NCBI GenBank assembly: GCA_946902985.2
Contig: OX336393.1
Location: 131,034,533-131,098,532 of the forward strand
From: Meconema thalassinum
Taxonomy: Eukaryota; Arthropoda; Insecta; Orthoptera; Tettigoniidae
Reading direction: 5' to 3'
DNA: 64,000 nt
In this document: positions 21,511 through 33,358 of the stretch, one piece after another
Numbering within the stretch: position 1 is the first letter of the stretch
How the letters are laid out: every line of letters begins with the position of its first letter
Made by a program: the position numbers and the translations under genes
Notes under the pieces: generated by a model
Told to the model about the DNA's origin: nothing
Seen by the model: only the letters and a program-made list of their open reading frames with translations
Database searches by the model: none

Positions 21511-23040
21511 ATGCCCTTTACAAGACAAACAACTAAAATGGAGGAGAAATTCGCAGCATTGCTAGAAAAGTTAAGTGGCATGGAAACCAAGATGGAAGAC
21601 GGCCAGAAGAATTTAACCAAGGACCTAACTGCCAAATTAGAAGACGGCCAGAAGAAGATGGAGGACGGCCAGAAGAAGTTGGCCGAGGACCTAACGTCCA
21701 AATTAGAAGAAGGCCAAAATAAGTTAGCGGAGGACCTGAAGCAGATGGAAGACAGCCAGAATAAGTTAGCAGAGGACCTAACCGCCAAATTTCTGGATGG
21801 CCAGAAAAATCTGGAAGAGTGTCTGCTGACGAAATTAGAGGAGAGCCAAAGGAAATTAGAACAGGGCCTACGTGAGGAAGTCGCGGCAGTGGAGGAGAAG
21901 TTCAACACCTTGCAAGTGGAAGTTGCCGAGCTGCGCCAACGCCCGCTGATGGGGGTGGAGGAGAAATTCAACGCCTTGCAAGTGGAAGTTGCCGAGCTGT
22001 GCCAACGACCGCTGATGGGGGTGGAAGAGAGATTCAACGCTCTACAAAAGGAATTTGCTGAGCTGCGCCGACTCCCGCCGACAGGGATGGAAGATAGATT
22101 CAAAGCCCTACAAGAGGAAGTCGCCGATCTGCGCCGACGCCCGCCGACCGGGGTGGATGAGAGAGTCAAAGCCCTACAAGAGGAAGTTGCCGAGCTGCGC
22201 CAACGCCCGCCCACCGTTACACCGGGAATATCAGGAACGGGACATAGCAGAGTGACGCCCCCAACCTTCGACGGAAAGGTCCCGTGGAGCACCTACTTAC
22301 GTCAGTTCGAGGCGGCCTGTTCCATAAATAACTGGAACAACACTGAAAAGGCTACAGCTCTCATTGTAGCGCTGAGAGGTGACACCCTTAACATCCTTCA
22401 GGCCATCCCGACTGGATCCCAGGACTACGCTTCCCTGATCGCCCATATGGAGTCCCGATATGGAGATAGCCATCTTCAGCAGGCCTACCAGATGCAGCTC
22501 CGGACCCGGGTACAGAGGAACGCGGAAACCCTGCAGGAGTTCGAGATGGACATCGCACGCCTCGTAAGGCTCGCCTACCCAACAGCGCCGGCCGACTTTC
22601 TGGAGCAGATAGCGACGCAGACTTTCACCGACGGGCTACGGGACTCGGACACTCAACAGGCGCTGCGACTCGCGCGCAATAAGACCCTGGCAGATGCGCT
22701 GAGCCATGCACTTGAGTTCGAGACGGCAAAGCAGGTATCTAGAATGCGCGCGCGGGTGCGTCAAGTGGACGTCGACGAACCAGTAAAAACCAACGAGACC
22801 AAGCCCCTGGCCGACGAGTTGATGGAGGCGCTAAGCCGTTTCTTCAAGAATCGCAGTACCACCAACAAAAACGTAGCCGAAGGACATCCGGAGAGGCGGC
22901 CTGGAAGAGGACCACCGACCTGCTGGACCTGCCGTAAGAGAGGCCACCTGAGCAAGGACTGCGGTGATCGCCGCCGCCGAGGGTATCTGACGGGAAATCA
23001 GTCGTCTGAAAACCGCGCGACCCAGGGAAACGAATATTAG
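21511..23040 (+). CDS. gag: GYP-3a Gag polyprotein
   Basis: A 509-residue structural protein, intact. Residues about 1-240 are a coiled coil built of near-identical repeats (EDGQKKLAEDL units, then EEKFNALQVEVAELRQRP units). Residues about 250-420 form a retrotransposon Gag/capsid-like domain (PPTFDGKVPWSTYLRQFEAA onward). A CCHC zinc knuckle CWTCRKRGHLSKDC lies near residue 470, for binding element RNA. Starts at the first ATG after the primer site and ends with TAG at 23038-23040. Pol lies in the -1 frame and is reached through the slippery site at 23025. The GYP-3b homologue is 532 residues, mainly because of extra coiled-coil repeats. Confidence 0.93.
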   Translation: MPFTRQTTKMEEKFAALLEKLSGMETKMEDGQKNLTKDLTAKLEDGQKKMEDGQKKLAEDLTSKLEEGQNKLAEDLKQMEDSQNKLAEDLTAKFLDGQKNLEECLLTKLEESQRKLEQGLREEVAAVEEKFNTLQVEVAELRQRPLMGVEEKFNALQVEVAELCQRPLMGVEERFNALQKEFAELRRLPPTGMEDRFKALQEEVADLRRRPPTGVDERVKALQEEVAELRQRPPTVTPGISGTGHSRVTPPTFDGKVPWSTYLRQFEAACSINNWNNTEKATALIVALRGDTLNILQAIPTGSQDYASLIAHMESRYGDSHLQQAYQMQLRTRVQRNAETLQEFEMDIARLVRLAYPTAPADFLEQIATQTFTDGLRDSDTQQALRLARNKTLADALSHALEFETAKQVSRMRARVRQVDVDEPVKTNETKPLADELMEALSRFFKNRSTTNKNVAEGHPERRPGRGPPTCWTCRKRGHLSKDCGDRRRRGYLTGNQSSENRATQGNEY

Positions 23041-24601
23041 CCAGCCTTGGGGGGCAAAGGTTGGCTTGTGACAGTCGTCAAGCCCCAGCAGTCCAAGTGC
23101 GTGTGACGAAGTTACAGAGGGACAATAGCAGCCTGATGGTCGACGGAATCGTCAACGGAGTGAGCTGGCCCATGCTGATCGACACGGGAGCGTCGAGGAC
23201 CATCGTCAGTCCCACCGTGATCCCGAAGTGGAGAGTTCAACCCACACAAAGGAACCTCCAGCTAATAACCGCGACCGGAGAGACCGCACCGGTACATGGC
23301 GAAGCATCACTGGAGTTCGTCATTGGTCGACGGGCGATAAAGCATCCAGTGCTTGTGGCTGACGTATCAAATGAAGTGATCATCGGACTGGACTTCCTGG
23401 ACCAGAACAACATCATCTTGGACCTGAGTACCAACACTCTGCACTTCGGAGGTGAGGAACTTGCTTTGCAACCTGCGCTCGAGTCCGTCACCGCACGACG
23501 AGTAAGGCTGAGAGAAGACGTAATCGTTCCCGCCAAGACGGAGGTCAGCGCTGCCGTAATTGTCGACGGAACTGCCGAGGGAGTGGCGGCTGTCATCGAA
23601 CCAAAATATGAGGACATCCAGACAAAAGGATTGCTAGTTGCCAAGACTCTCATCAACACGACGTCTCGGCCGTACGTCCGCCTGTCCAACCTGAACGACT
23701 ACGACATTACGGCTCACCGGGACACCAACCTAGGAGTCTGCGAGCCCGTTACCTGGATTGCCCGCATCACAGATACGACAGACAGACACCTGCAGACGGA
23801 CAACCGAAGAAGACGCACACTGCCAGAAGAACTACAGAAGCTGTACCAAGGATCCCAGGACCATTTAGACGAGGAACAATCATGCCAACTTCAGGACCTG
23901 CTACGCGAATTCCAGGAGGTCTTCTCCGTGGGGAGCAAAGACTTCGGCAGGACAAGCTTGGTCCAGCACAGAATCGACGTTGGGGACAGCGCACCGATTA
24001 GGGCCCCATTCCGACGTGTCCCGCTCGCCAAGCAATCCGAAGTCGACCGGATGGTAGAAGAGATGAAGGAGCAAGGGGTGATCGAGCCATCACATAGTCC
24101 TTGGAGTTCTCCGGTCGTGCTTGTGAAGAAGAAGGACGGTTCCACCAGGTTCTGCGTAGACTACAGGCGGGTGAACGACGTCACGAAGAAGGACAGCTAC
24201 CCTCTACCCCGGATCGACGACACGCTGGACACCATATCAGGGTCAAGATGGTTCTCCACCTTGGATTTGAAGAGTGGCTACTGGCAGGTGGAGGTCCACC
24301 CTAAGGACCGCGAGAAAACGGCGTTCTCTGTGGGCAGCGGGCTCTGGCAGTTCACCGTCATGCCATTCGGTCTGTGCAACGCCCCTGCGACCTTCGAAAG
24401 GCTAATGGAGTCCATTCTGAGGGGACTACACTGGAAGACCTGCCTGGTCTACCTAGACGACGTCATCGTTCTGGGGAGAACCTTCGAGGAGCACTACAGC
24501 AACCTGAAGGAAATCTTGTTGAAGCTACGGGCTGCCCAGCTGAAGTTGAGCCCCAAGAAGTGTCAGCTCTTCCAGAAGCGGGTCCAGTACCTTGGGCATA
24601 T
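23010..24601 (+). pseudogene. pol: GYP-3a pol, N-terminal part: protease and most of RT
   Basis: In the -1 frame to gag. Aspartic protease with LIDTGASRTIVSP near 23178 and IIGLDFLD near 23385. RT fingers and palm follow: SPWSSPVVLVKKKDG, RFCVDYRRVNDV, STLDLKSGYWQ with the first catalytic Asp, FTVMPFGLCNAPATF, and the YLDD box (VYLDDVIVLG near 24452). It is open up to QYLGHIV at 24601, where the LARD-like LTR begins; the apparent last residues before the stop at 24638 come from that LTR. Makes protease and RT for particle maturation and cDNA synthesis. Continued at 35104 in the same frame. Confidence 0.92.
23025..23064 (+). promoter_or_regulatory. Programmed -1 frameshift signal between gag and pol (GYP-3a)
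   Basis: Slippery heptamer G-GGA-AAC (23025-23031) in the correct phase of gag, a 9-base spacer holding the gag stop, then an 8-bp stem, CCAGCCTT (23041-23048) with AAGGTTGG (23057-23064; one G-U pair), around a GGGGGGCA loop. The loop Gs can pair with GCCCC at about 23082, giving an H-type pseudoknot. The pol frame opens at 23010 and overlaps gag by about 31 bases. Identical in GYP-3b. GGGAAAC is a known retroviral slippery heptamer. Confidence 0.8.
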
Positions 24602-25477
24602 TGTTTTAGATCCCTTATTTGGGGGTGGTTGGATCTAAAAGACAGAGTTATTGTATTAATTTATAGAGCTGTGCCTAAAAGGGGGTAGCTTCCCTTGGCA
24701 GGGTAAGCTGACCAGTGTAGAGTGTTGTTGTGTGCTAGGAGCTAGGGGGCGCTCCTATAAATAACGTAGTAGTGTTTTAGGGGATGGGACCCAATGCAAG
24801 GGTCACTGTGCTGGTCGCTCAGCTGACTGGCTTATTATATAACTGAACGTGCTTGTATCAGCTAAGTGGCACGCGCTGCTCTCTAGCAGCCGGGCCGCCG
24901 CGAGGAATACAATGATATCTGAGCTAGCACTATCAGACTACCGTATGTCACGTCTAACCGTGACGGGAATAAGGAAGGGCGTTGGGATGTAAAGAGGCGT
25001 ATAAACAGTAAGGCGAGTGTAGAGTGTTGACCAAGTGTTTATTGGTCTGTGATGTTATAGTATGAGTCCCTTGTAGGGAATGTAACAATGTTCACAATGT
25101 GAAAGTACAAGCTGTGGGTTAAGGTTACAAAAGTAGGAAATCTGAACACGACTGACTCACCACTGATGACACCAGCGTAGCCTTCGGCTGTACCACTGAA
25201 AGACTGATAATGGAGAGATCCTTGTGACCTCCTTAGGCCTCCTTTTATATTCTTGGGCGCTATGCTGTCAGCAATGTGATGGCATAGCTGCCCCAGTTAA
25301 TAATATGTCGCTGTGTGTAATAATTGTGCAAGGATTGAGCTGCTTTCTAGAATGGCAAGCTGTCCTTGCGGCGTTGATGTATGTTGGCCTGGCTTTACGA
25401 GGGTTGCCCGTTAGGATATTTAGATAGATGCTGGGGGGATGGTCTCCAAGGGGTGCATACCCCTGGGGTACTGTACA
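24602..25477 (-). repeat. LARD-like element 3' LTR
   Basis: On the plus strand it runs from TGTTTTAGATCCC to GGTACTGTACA; on the element's own strand it starts TGTACAGTACCCC. Nearly identical to 34223-35099. Confidence 0.93.
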
Positions 25478-25490
25478 AGCCTCCTTCCCT
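25478..25490 (-). other. Polypurine tract of the LARD-like element
   Basis: AGGGAAGGAGGCT on the minus strand, directly before the LTR. It sets the orientation of the element. Confidence 0.65.
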
Positions 25491-26128
25491 ATTTAGTTCG
25501 CGTCCCCGCGAACGGGAACGGAACTTGAGGTTGGGATGCTGATGTAGTCGTTCTTGCAGCCCCCTCGTATCGTCTGGCAGTGTCTTCCTCGTCGTCGTCG
25601 GCGTCGTCGTAGAGAATGGGTGATGTCGTGAAGCGTAGGTGTGAGATCAGCCCGTGTTCAGAGGGGAGGGTTATGGGATGTACAGATATATGTATAACAC
25701 TGACATTGGCATTGTGAAAATGGAATTTGACATTGAAAAAAAATTGACATTGAGAAAAATTTGACATCGAGAAAAAATTGACATGGAAAAAAAATTGCCA
25801 TTGCTATTGCTGGCATATTGCTAGTTTCAAAAAAGAAAAAAAAACATGGTTTTGATAGTGCTTCGTTACATAGTTGTGCAGGGAGGAAAAACCCAGCTAG
25901 ACGAGGAATTGTGCCGTCTGGCTTTATTTTGGGGAAAAAGTGCTCCCTGCGAAGAGAAAGATAGAAGAGAATAGAAAAAAATGGGTGTTCCAGGGTATAA
26001 TTTAAGGGAAATATTCAAAGTATTTATTTGTTTGGGAAAAAACGGAACACCCTGACAAATTTGGGCGTTAGTAGAGTAGAAAGGAAAAAACAAAACCGTA
26101 TATTCAGTGTTGCCATTATGGCAGTGTT

Positions 26129-26320
26129 GAATGGCGTGACATATTGTTGACATTTAATTTACAAGCATGATATTTTGAATGGCGTGACATATTGTTTACA
26201 TTTAGTTTACAAGCATGATATTTTGAATGGCGTGACATATTGTTTACATTTAATTTACAAGCATGATATTTTGAATGGCGTGACATATTGTTGACATGTA
26301 ATTTACAAGCATGATATTTT
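26129..26320. repeat. Tandem repeat, 48 bp x 4
   Basis: Four consecutive 48-bp units beginning GAATGGCGTGACATATTG, differing by a few substitutions. Lies in the interior of the LARD-like element. Confidence 0.95.
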
Positions 26321-27126
26321 ATATATATAAAAATAAGAATCTTATTATTAAACCGGTTTGCTCATGAGCCTGGTACCTTTCATTTCGTAGAGCTCTTTAC
26401 CTGACCTTTGTATACCATTCGCTGATTCTTTCCTGGCCATTTTCCACTCAGCCGTTTTATCGTAGTTTAGTGGCTAGGCCGCTAATTCCTTTTCCATTGA
26501 GCATATGTCCTAGTGGTTTTCCCGCCGTGGGTTGGGAAATTCCACCTTGGCGTCGAAGGTTCGGCCCTTACAATATTTGTGCCGCCCTTAGATGCCGCAG
26601 TCACGCCTTATTTGCGTGCATCTTGTTTGTGGCGTTCATCGATGCCCAGTATCCCACGGATACTGTGCTTCGGTGGTCGCTACGCTGTCACCTTTAGGAG
26701 GTGCAACGGAAATTGAAAAAGAGTGTGTGTGTCTGTACAAGGACGTGTGGTATTTTTTTTGTGTTGAGATATGTATATACAACAGGTTAGTGTACAATGC
26801 TCGCCATCTGCAAAACAAAATGTGTTAATGGCCATATATCTGGAAACATGTACATTCAGTCGCTTCCTTGCTTTCCTGCAAATAGAGTGTATTAATACAT
26901 ATAGCAGTTCCATCGCTGCGCATAGTATATAAAATCAATTATGGTGCCACTTAAGTCTAACTTAATCTATGTTAGCCTATGTTAGTCTAGTTTAGCCTAA
27001 GTATGGTCGGGCTTATCTTGGTAACGGATTTTTAGTCACCAAGTGCCGAAATTTTACCTTAATATATATATAAAAAAAATTGCCCTAAATGTAGACTTAT
27101 ACTGTATTGTAATGCCTTATCACTAG

Positions 27127-27440
27127 GTATCATGGGTGGTCATGAAATGTCATGAGTTTGCCATGAGTTTGCCATGAGTTGTCATGATTTTTCCATGCGC
27201 TCGCCATGAGTTTGCCGTGAGTTGCCATGAATTTGCCATGAGTTGTCATGAGTTTGCCATGAGTTTGCCATGAGTGGCCATGAGTTTGCCATGAGTTTGC
27301 CATGCGTTGTCATGAGTTTGCCATGAGTTTGCCATGAATTGCCATGAGATTGCCATGAGTTGCCATGAATTTGCCAGGCGTTGTCATGAGTTGTCATGAA
27401 TTTGTCATGAATTGTCATGAATTTGTCATGAATTGTCGGA
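27127..27440. repeat. Minisatellite of CATGAGTTTGC-type units
   Basis: About 25-30 short units of 10-11 bases around the core GCCATGAGTTT with variants GTCATGA and GCCATGAATT. A 95-residue minus-strand frame across it is just the translated repeat (WQIHGNSWQTHG). Interior of the LARD-like element. Confidence 0.9.
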
Positions 27441-28017
27441 CTTACCCTGATGCCGGGTTTGTGGCTCATCAGGCGCCGAACGGCGTTACTTAATGCTATC
27501 TATCTTAATTATGGTCTAAATAAAAAAAAATGCTATTTCTAAGCCGAAAGGGTTGCCTTAATCTACTGCCGAAATGTGCTGTGCCATACCTGGCAACAGC
27601 GGTGAATAAATTTGCTTAATCCTAGGTTGCGTGTCAAATGCAACCGTCTTACAGCTAAATTTCGACCAGGGCGATCGCCTGAGGCAATTTGCTTCCCCAG
27701 GACACCACCCGCACGATTCCAGAAACACCGGTTGTCTCTAGAACCGCTGGATTCCGCCCCCTTAACTCTAGGTGTCGACGTCTATTACTAGTACTAATCT
27801 AGTCGCAGGCGGCTTACGGTGCCACTAAGCAAACCGTTTCGCCCGCTGTACTTATCATTTCTTTGCCGTTGCCATTGCGTATGTAGTCGTAGTTGGGCCG
27901 CCCACGTAACCCTTATGAGGCGCTCGCAATGCCCCTTTCTTAATGCCCATTGGCTGCCCGATGCATCGCCATTTATGTGGGCATTGGACATTGTCGTCCA
28001 ATGGCATAATATTCTCT

Positions 28018-28215
28018 TCGCCTTTGTCGGCAATCGTAATCTGCTTTTCGCAGTAATCTTCGCCTGTATCGGCCGTAGTAGTATGCTTTTCGCATTAATA
28101 TTCGCCTGTATCGGCCGCAGTAGTATGCTTTTCGCATTAATATTCGCCTGTATCGGCCGTAGTAGTATGCTTTTCGCATTGTAGGAATCTCTTCGCCTTT
28201 GTCGGCCGTAGTATT
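28018..28215. repeat. Tandem repeat, about 42 bp, five copies
   Basis: Units of the form TTCGCCTGTATCGGCCGTAG plus TAGTATGCTTTTCGCATTAA; the first and last are diverged. Interior of the LARD-like element. Confidence 0.9.
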
Positions 28216-31200
28216 ATGTATTTCAGAGTAACATTTCACTCCAACGCACAGGAGTTTTGCTTCCCGCTATGGAAGCCGTGCTTACTTAAATTTAAACTTA
28301 ACTAGAAGTCTAGTCATAATGGGGTCGTCTCTAGGGATAGCTCCCGAGTCCGGCGCTGAGTGAGCTATTTCTCCCGCCATTCTCAGAAAGTCTCCCTGCA
28401 GGTCTTGGCTTCGACGACCGTGGCACAAAGTGGGTGTAGCATCCCTTCCTCCCAGGGGCGGTTTATGCGCACCTAGGATTCCAGAGCTTGCCCGGCCAGG
28501 CCGCGAATGCTTTGACCTTACGTGGTTCGTCTGTCTGGTCGGGTCAGTAATTTGTTGATCCAACTTGGGTAAGGGTCCACATCGCCTTCCCCAGTTCTCA
28601 AAGTGTGGTCCCTCTGACCTTCGGCTTACGCCGTTGTCATCAATCAGAGCGTATCAGATTCCTTTGTAAAAAAATGTGGGCGTAACCTGTGTAAACAGTT
28701 TAATCTTTGTGTAAAATGTAAAATATTTTCAGTGTTGCGGGGTTGTAGATCTTCTAAGTACATAGACTACTTCTGGTCTACCATTGCTACGTCAGCTTTC
28801 CAGCAATAATGCTCTCTTTACCTTAATGGAGGTGTTAGTAGGGTCTGTGGCGTCAGGTACCCTGTTACTAGGATCTGGGGGTAGTTATTTGTTGAGTGGG
28901 CTTAAAGTATGGTAGGAAGGGGTTGCGCACCTTTGGGTTCCACGTTAGTGGTGGCCTGGAACCGGTGATGGCGCTGGGATGCTCCTATAGTGAGTGGACT
29001 GGGGAGGTAATTCCCGGGATTGCAAAGATACGAAAATTCCATGCAGGTTTGATATTAATATCCCTGGTGAATGGATGGGATAGTCATGCATGTGTCTAGA
29101 TATGAGGCATCTGCACTCATATAAGGATAGGTGTAGGGTGGGGCATAATACCAATATATTCCTGTCATGCGGGAGTGTTTAATTAATAAAGAATGGTTAG
29201 TATATATATCTATGGCCTCATCTCTCATTTGGAGATGCGCATTATGCTTATTTAATTTTTGCCGACCCACCCCTAATACTCAGGTGGTAGCATCGTGGTC
29301 CAAGGCGTAGCATGCCTTCTCTTTAGACGCATGAAGTCCATCAACCCCTTGTGTGTACTCTGTAATGTAGTGTAGCTGTTTTGATCGTGTTCATGTGTCT
29401 GCGTTGGTTTATGTTGGACGTGAGAGGGTTATTGGAAGGGAATTGGGTATTAACCATGGTAGCCTGCTGTAGTATGTCGGTAATCCCTCTCGGATTATCC
29501 ACCTATGGTTTGTCATCCTCCCTTGGTCCATGCTTGCTTTCTATCCGCGCCTTGGGATAGTAAAGCTTCACGACCTAATCTGGTCTGCCATTTGTAGTGT
29601 AAATGTGGCCAGAGGTCGTAGTGCGACTGGCCATGTCCTAGTCACCTGTAATGACTCCTATGCCTTACGATCGATAAAATAAGTTATTAGAGGGGATATC
29701 TTGTCTGTGTTTGCTCCTAATCGTTGAGTGCATGTGCGTGTGTGTGACTATGTTCCGCTACACCACGCGGACGGTTGGTCTGTTGCAGGCTAAGTCGTAA
29801 TATGTATCGCGTGTATGGGCGGGAGGCGCCCGTGGCCTGTCAACGTCTTGTCCATTGCCAAGTGCTTTTGCGGTGTAATAAAAAAATGTATGTTGTTATG
29901 ATTGTTTTGCGTTTTTGATTTCATTGTCAATGCCGGTACACAATAGTGTCTTGTCATCAGCAGTATTGCAGTATGACTAGTCTGCAAGTCAGCAGTTGGT
30001 ATGTGTAATGTCAGGCTGGGATGTTATTGTTTGTCATCCGCTGGCATGTGCTTTCCTGCACGTAGGCAAGTGTGGTCATTGTTTTAGATTCCTGGCGGAC
30101 TAATGTAGCAATTCATCCTAATTAGCTAATGATGTTGTGTGGCCATTGTTTCCTAAGACTTGTGTCTTGCGAAATTTTCCTACCTGTGTTTGGGAAATGT
30201 ATTTTCTATGTCTGGTGTAATTCGAAATTTTATGCCCGGTTTTTGGTGGGAGGAAATGTAGTATTCCCTGTTCATGTATTTGTATGGGCCAATTTCGGTG
30301 TGGTTGGCAGCCTGGATAATTGCTTTCCCTTGTGTCTAATTTTTACTAGGATTGGAACCCGTGACCTTATGTCATTCTCTGTGTTCTATGTCTGCGTTGT
30401 GTTTCAGGGCTTGAGGCGTCGCCAGTGTGGTTTTTGCTTGTGTTTCGCGTACCAAAAATACCGTTGGATAGTTAGTTTTTGGTACGAGTGTGGTGTGTGG
30501 TCATGGGTTCGGACCCGGTTGCCTGTAAAGACTTGGTGTGACCCTCTCTGTGCCGCATATGTTTATGGCACATGTACTGTGTATTTGCTATGCGCAAACG
30601 AAAGTACTCATTACTGTGAGGAGTTTGCGTATTTTTGAACTCTCCTCGTAGTGTAATTTTGGAAGTTATAGGGTCCTTGGATCGGACGTGAATGATGCGT
30701 TTATTCCTGTTCACTAGGAACTGGCTTAGTTCGTCTGTGTCGAGCAGTCTTGGCCATTGAGGTGTGTGACTGCTGACTCGATGGTGTTGAATTACGATGT
30801 TGTGGGCTTTCATTTGTTTTATGTTCAGCCCACGTCCTTGTTTTCTGCACGTGTGTGTGTGTGGACTTGATTGTTGTCTGTAGTAATTGCGAGCAGTGCT
30901 TCTCGCATTGTAAAAAAAAAAACTGGTAGTTTAACATGACCGTTAATCTGTAGATCATGCGCCACGGGACTTCCGTTTTACGTGGAATCCAAACCACAGG
31001 CCATGGCATTTCACTTCGAAAGTCTCACATGCATTGGCCGTACTGTAAAAGAACCTCTTACTATCTACCCTTGTGTCCCCAATTGTGTGTTACTGTAACG
31101 CGGTTCAAGTATGTTCCTTATCCATTGTACCCAATGTCGTTATGCACGAGTGTCTCCGGGCCGCTAGTCGCGTGTTTGGTGACTATGTGCCGGTGAGAAA

Positions 31201-32776
31201 AAGTCATGTTAGAGGCAGTGTTATGTGTAACGGATGCCTATGTATTAAATATATATATAGTTTAACTTGGCCATCTTCCTTTCTCGGGCCGAATGCATGA
31301 GGCAAAAAAAAAAAAAAATCCATGCCCCGCTCTGAATTAAGAGAGCACTTTGAAAGAAAATAATAGAAAGATTATGCTGTATCTCGTTAGCACCCTGCTT
31401 TATGCTGATTAAAGCGGGTTGCCCGATGGCGATAGTCTGCCAAAATTGTGTCGTAACCACTATGAGAAAAAAAAATGCTTGAAAATGGTAAGTAGGTCCT
31501 GATCGTGCTATCCACCTAGTAGGTGACGTTAGCACTATAGTAATCTGGTTACATCTCAGGGGAATCTACCGACACTGTCTAGTACACATTGGGAAGGCCA
31601 TTGCAAGACGTATTTGATACATGTGTATCCACGTCACGAGCAAAGCCAGTGCACTATGGGAGTCGAAACTCCACTCCAAAGCAATTATAACCTTACCTTG
31701 GCACTGCATATATATTTTTCAAAAGTAAAATATGTATTGTCCGTTGAGCCATTATATATTTATACACAAATTGTGCTAAATGTTCCGGCATAACTCAACA
31801 AAATGATAGTGTCTCGCCCCGGTGTGCAATTGGGCTTTTCAGTTGGTTAAAGCACACCTCACCAAATTTTTGAAAACTAGTTTGCGATTTTTATTTCTTG
31901 CCACGCTTATGGCTTTTGCCCTCTACAAGAGAGTCTATCCAACTGTTGAACCGGAACATAGAACATTTAGTCATTTCTGCTTAGAAAGACTCGCTTAAGC
32001 TCTATGCTGTGATTTGATGCTTAAGCTATGTTCAAAATATCTCTTTCCGGCTTTAAGCCGCGTAGCTCACCTGATGGGCTTCTACTTGGCTTTGGATATT
32101 AGAAACTTTACGTTATCCAATTTATGGTGATAACCACTCCGACCAATAATCATTGATGGCCTGGGAGAAAAAATGTCAGGGGCAAACAAAAAAACAAGGA
32201 TTTTGAATCCTGCACTTCTGATCTAGCCAAGTTGCACTGCATATACATGAAAGAAGGCAGATAGAGAAAGAGAAAAAAAAATGTGCAGTTTATGTTTGTG
32301 AGTCCCTGTTTGTCTATTATTTTGTTTCCTCCCGTGTGAAAGTACTTATGTGTACTATATTATTGGTGCAAGTGATGTCGGAATATATTGTATTCCTAGT
32401 GAAAACCGTTACCCTATTTCGAGCGTCAGTGCTCGGCAGGTGGATACCGTCGCCCCGTCACTAGGGTGTAAGCCCCTGGGATCCACTGAGGTGCCCCTCT
32501 GCTATTTTTCGGAGGAGTTTGTAGCAAAGTACGACCGGGCTTGCTTTCACCGTATCGCTTGACCGTTGGCCTAAGTGTACCTGTGTTCGTGGAACTACTC
32601 GCGCTCTGTGCTATTTTAGTAGATTTTACGGGGGTGTGTGTGTTTTCGACCGATCTGTTCTGTGGGGTAGGTAATAACACTTTTCCTAATCCCCGTGTAC
32701 TGTGTGGTAGTGCCTGGTCAAAATGTGCGTGCGTGTATCGTGCATCCTGAGGGACTAATACCGGTGTTCGCCTTCG
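28216..32776. other. Gene-free interior of the LARD-like element
   Basis: About 4.5 kb with only short frames on both strands that show no family motif. Plus strand is G/T-rich, so frames without stops occur by chance on the minus strand. I see no protease DTG, RT YxDD or integrase motif on either strand. Confidence 0.7.
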
Positions 32777-33358
32777 TTATGGCAAATTTGCCCTTTGAAC
32801 TGGCGGTAAAGGTCGCTTAATGGCTTGTGTCTGGCCTAGCAATGTGGGGGCGTGTAGCCTGACCGCTTTTCGGCCTGTGGCCACGGCAGACTCCTGCCAT
32901 TGCGTTAGCCTATCTGTGTGGGTGTATGTAGGCTTTATGTGTAGGGGGACGGGTTCTATGTCGTCTGCCCATGACGTGGTTACGTCCCTTTGTCCCTGTG
33001 TCATGTCATGTGTTTCTGAGAGTCCTGGGTTCAACTCCGTCTCGTCCCTTTGTTCCGAGGGGGTTGTTCTAGGCTCTGCCCCTCGGTTTGGCAAAATTGC
33101 CTTCCGATCCGGAGCTGAAGGACATGTGCTTGTGTAACTTTGTGCTTGTAGCCTATTGGAGCCTAACCTGGCCGTCTCCTGGACTGTGGCCATGGTGACC
33201 TCCTTCCCATGTGTGGCAGTACATGGCGAGAGGGACATCCTCGCAAATTGTCGAGTTAGCGTGTCTACGCTTATGTCCTCTCTCGGCTGGGCTGATGGCC
33301 CTACCAACTGTGTGTGGTCGTGTACGTGTACCGGGTGTGAATCTCGGTATGTGTCCAC
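32777..33358 (-). CDS. Unknown 193-residue ORF in gag position of the LARD-like element
   Basis: Not recognised. It lies downstream of the 232-residue frame on the element's coding strand and overlaps it by 58 bases in another frame. Contains EDISVDTLTRQFARMSLSPC and then TMATVQETARLG. The end, AVATGRKAVRLHAPTL, resembles the same module again, so the frame contains parts of two diverged repeats. Hydrophilic, Thr/Arg/Gln-rich, no zinc knuckle. It may be a decayed gag-like protein or a chance frame in a stop-poor strand. Confidence 0.35.
   Translation of the reverse strand: MDTYRDSHPVHVHDHTQLVGPSAQPREDISVDTLTRQFARMSLSPCTATHGKEVTMATVQETARLGSNRLQAQSYTSTCPSAPDRKAILPNRGAEPRTTPSEQRDETELNPGLSETHDMTQGQRDVTTSWADDIEPVPLHIKPTYTHTDRLTQWQESAVATGRKAVRLHAPTLLGQTQAIKRPLPPVQRANLP

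Noticed and set aside
23237..23689. Minus-strand frames under GYP-3 gag and pol (also 21492-22292, 43150-43581)
   Set aside because: Shadows of GC-rich coding sequence on the plus strand, no motif of their own.
27182..27469. 95-residue minus-strand frame with WQIHGNS repeats
   Set aside because: Translation of a minisatellite, not a protein gene.
27127..28215. CRISPR-like array in the repeat-rich part of the LARD-like element
   Set aside because: Units are contiguous tandem repeats without unique spacers, in a eukaryotic retroelement.
30129..30638. 169-residue frame in the LARD-like interior
   Set aside because: On the strand opposite to the element, Cys/Phe/Val-rich from G/T-rich DNA, no motif or repeat support.
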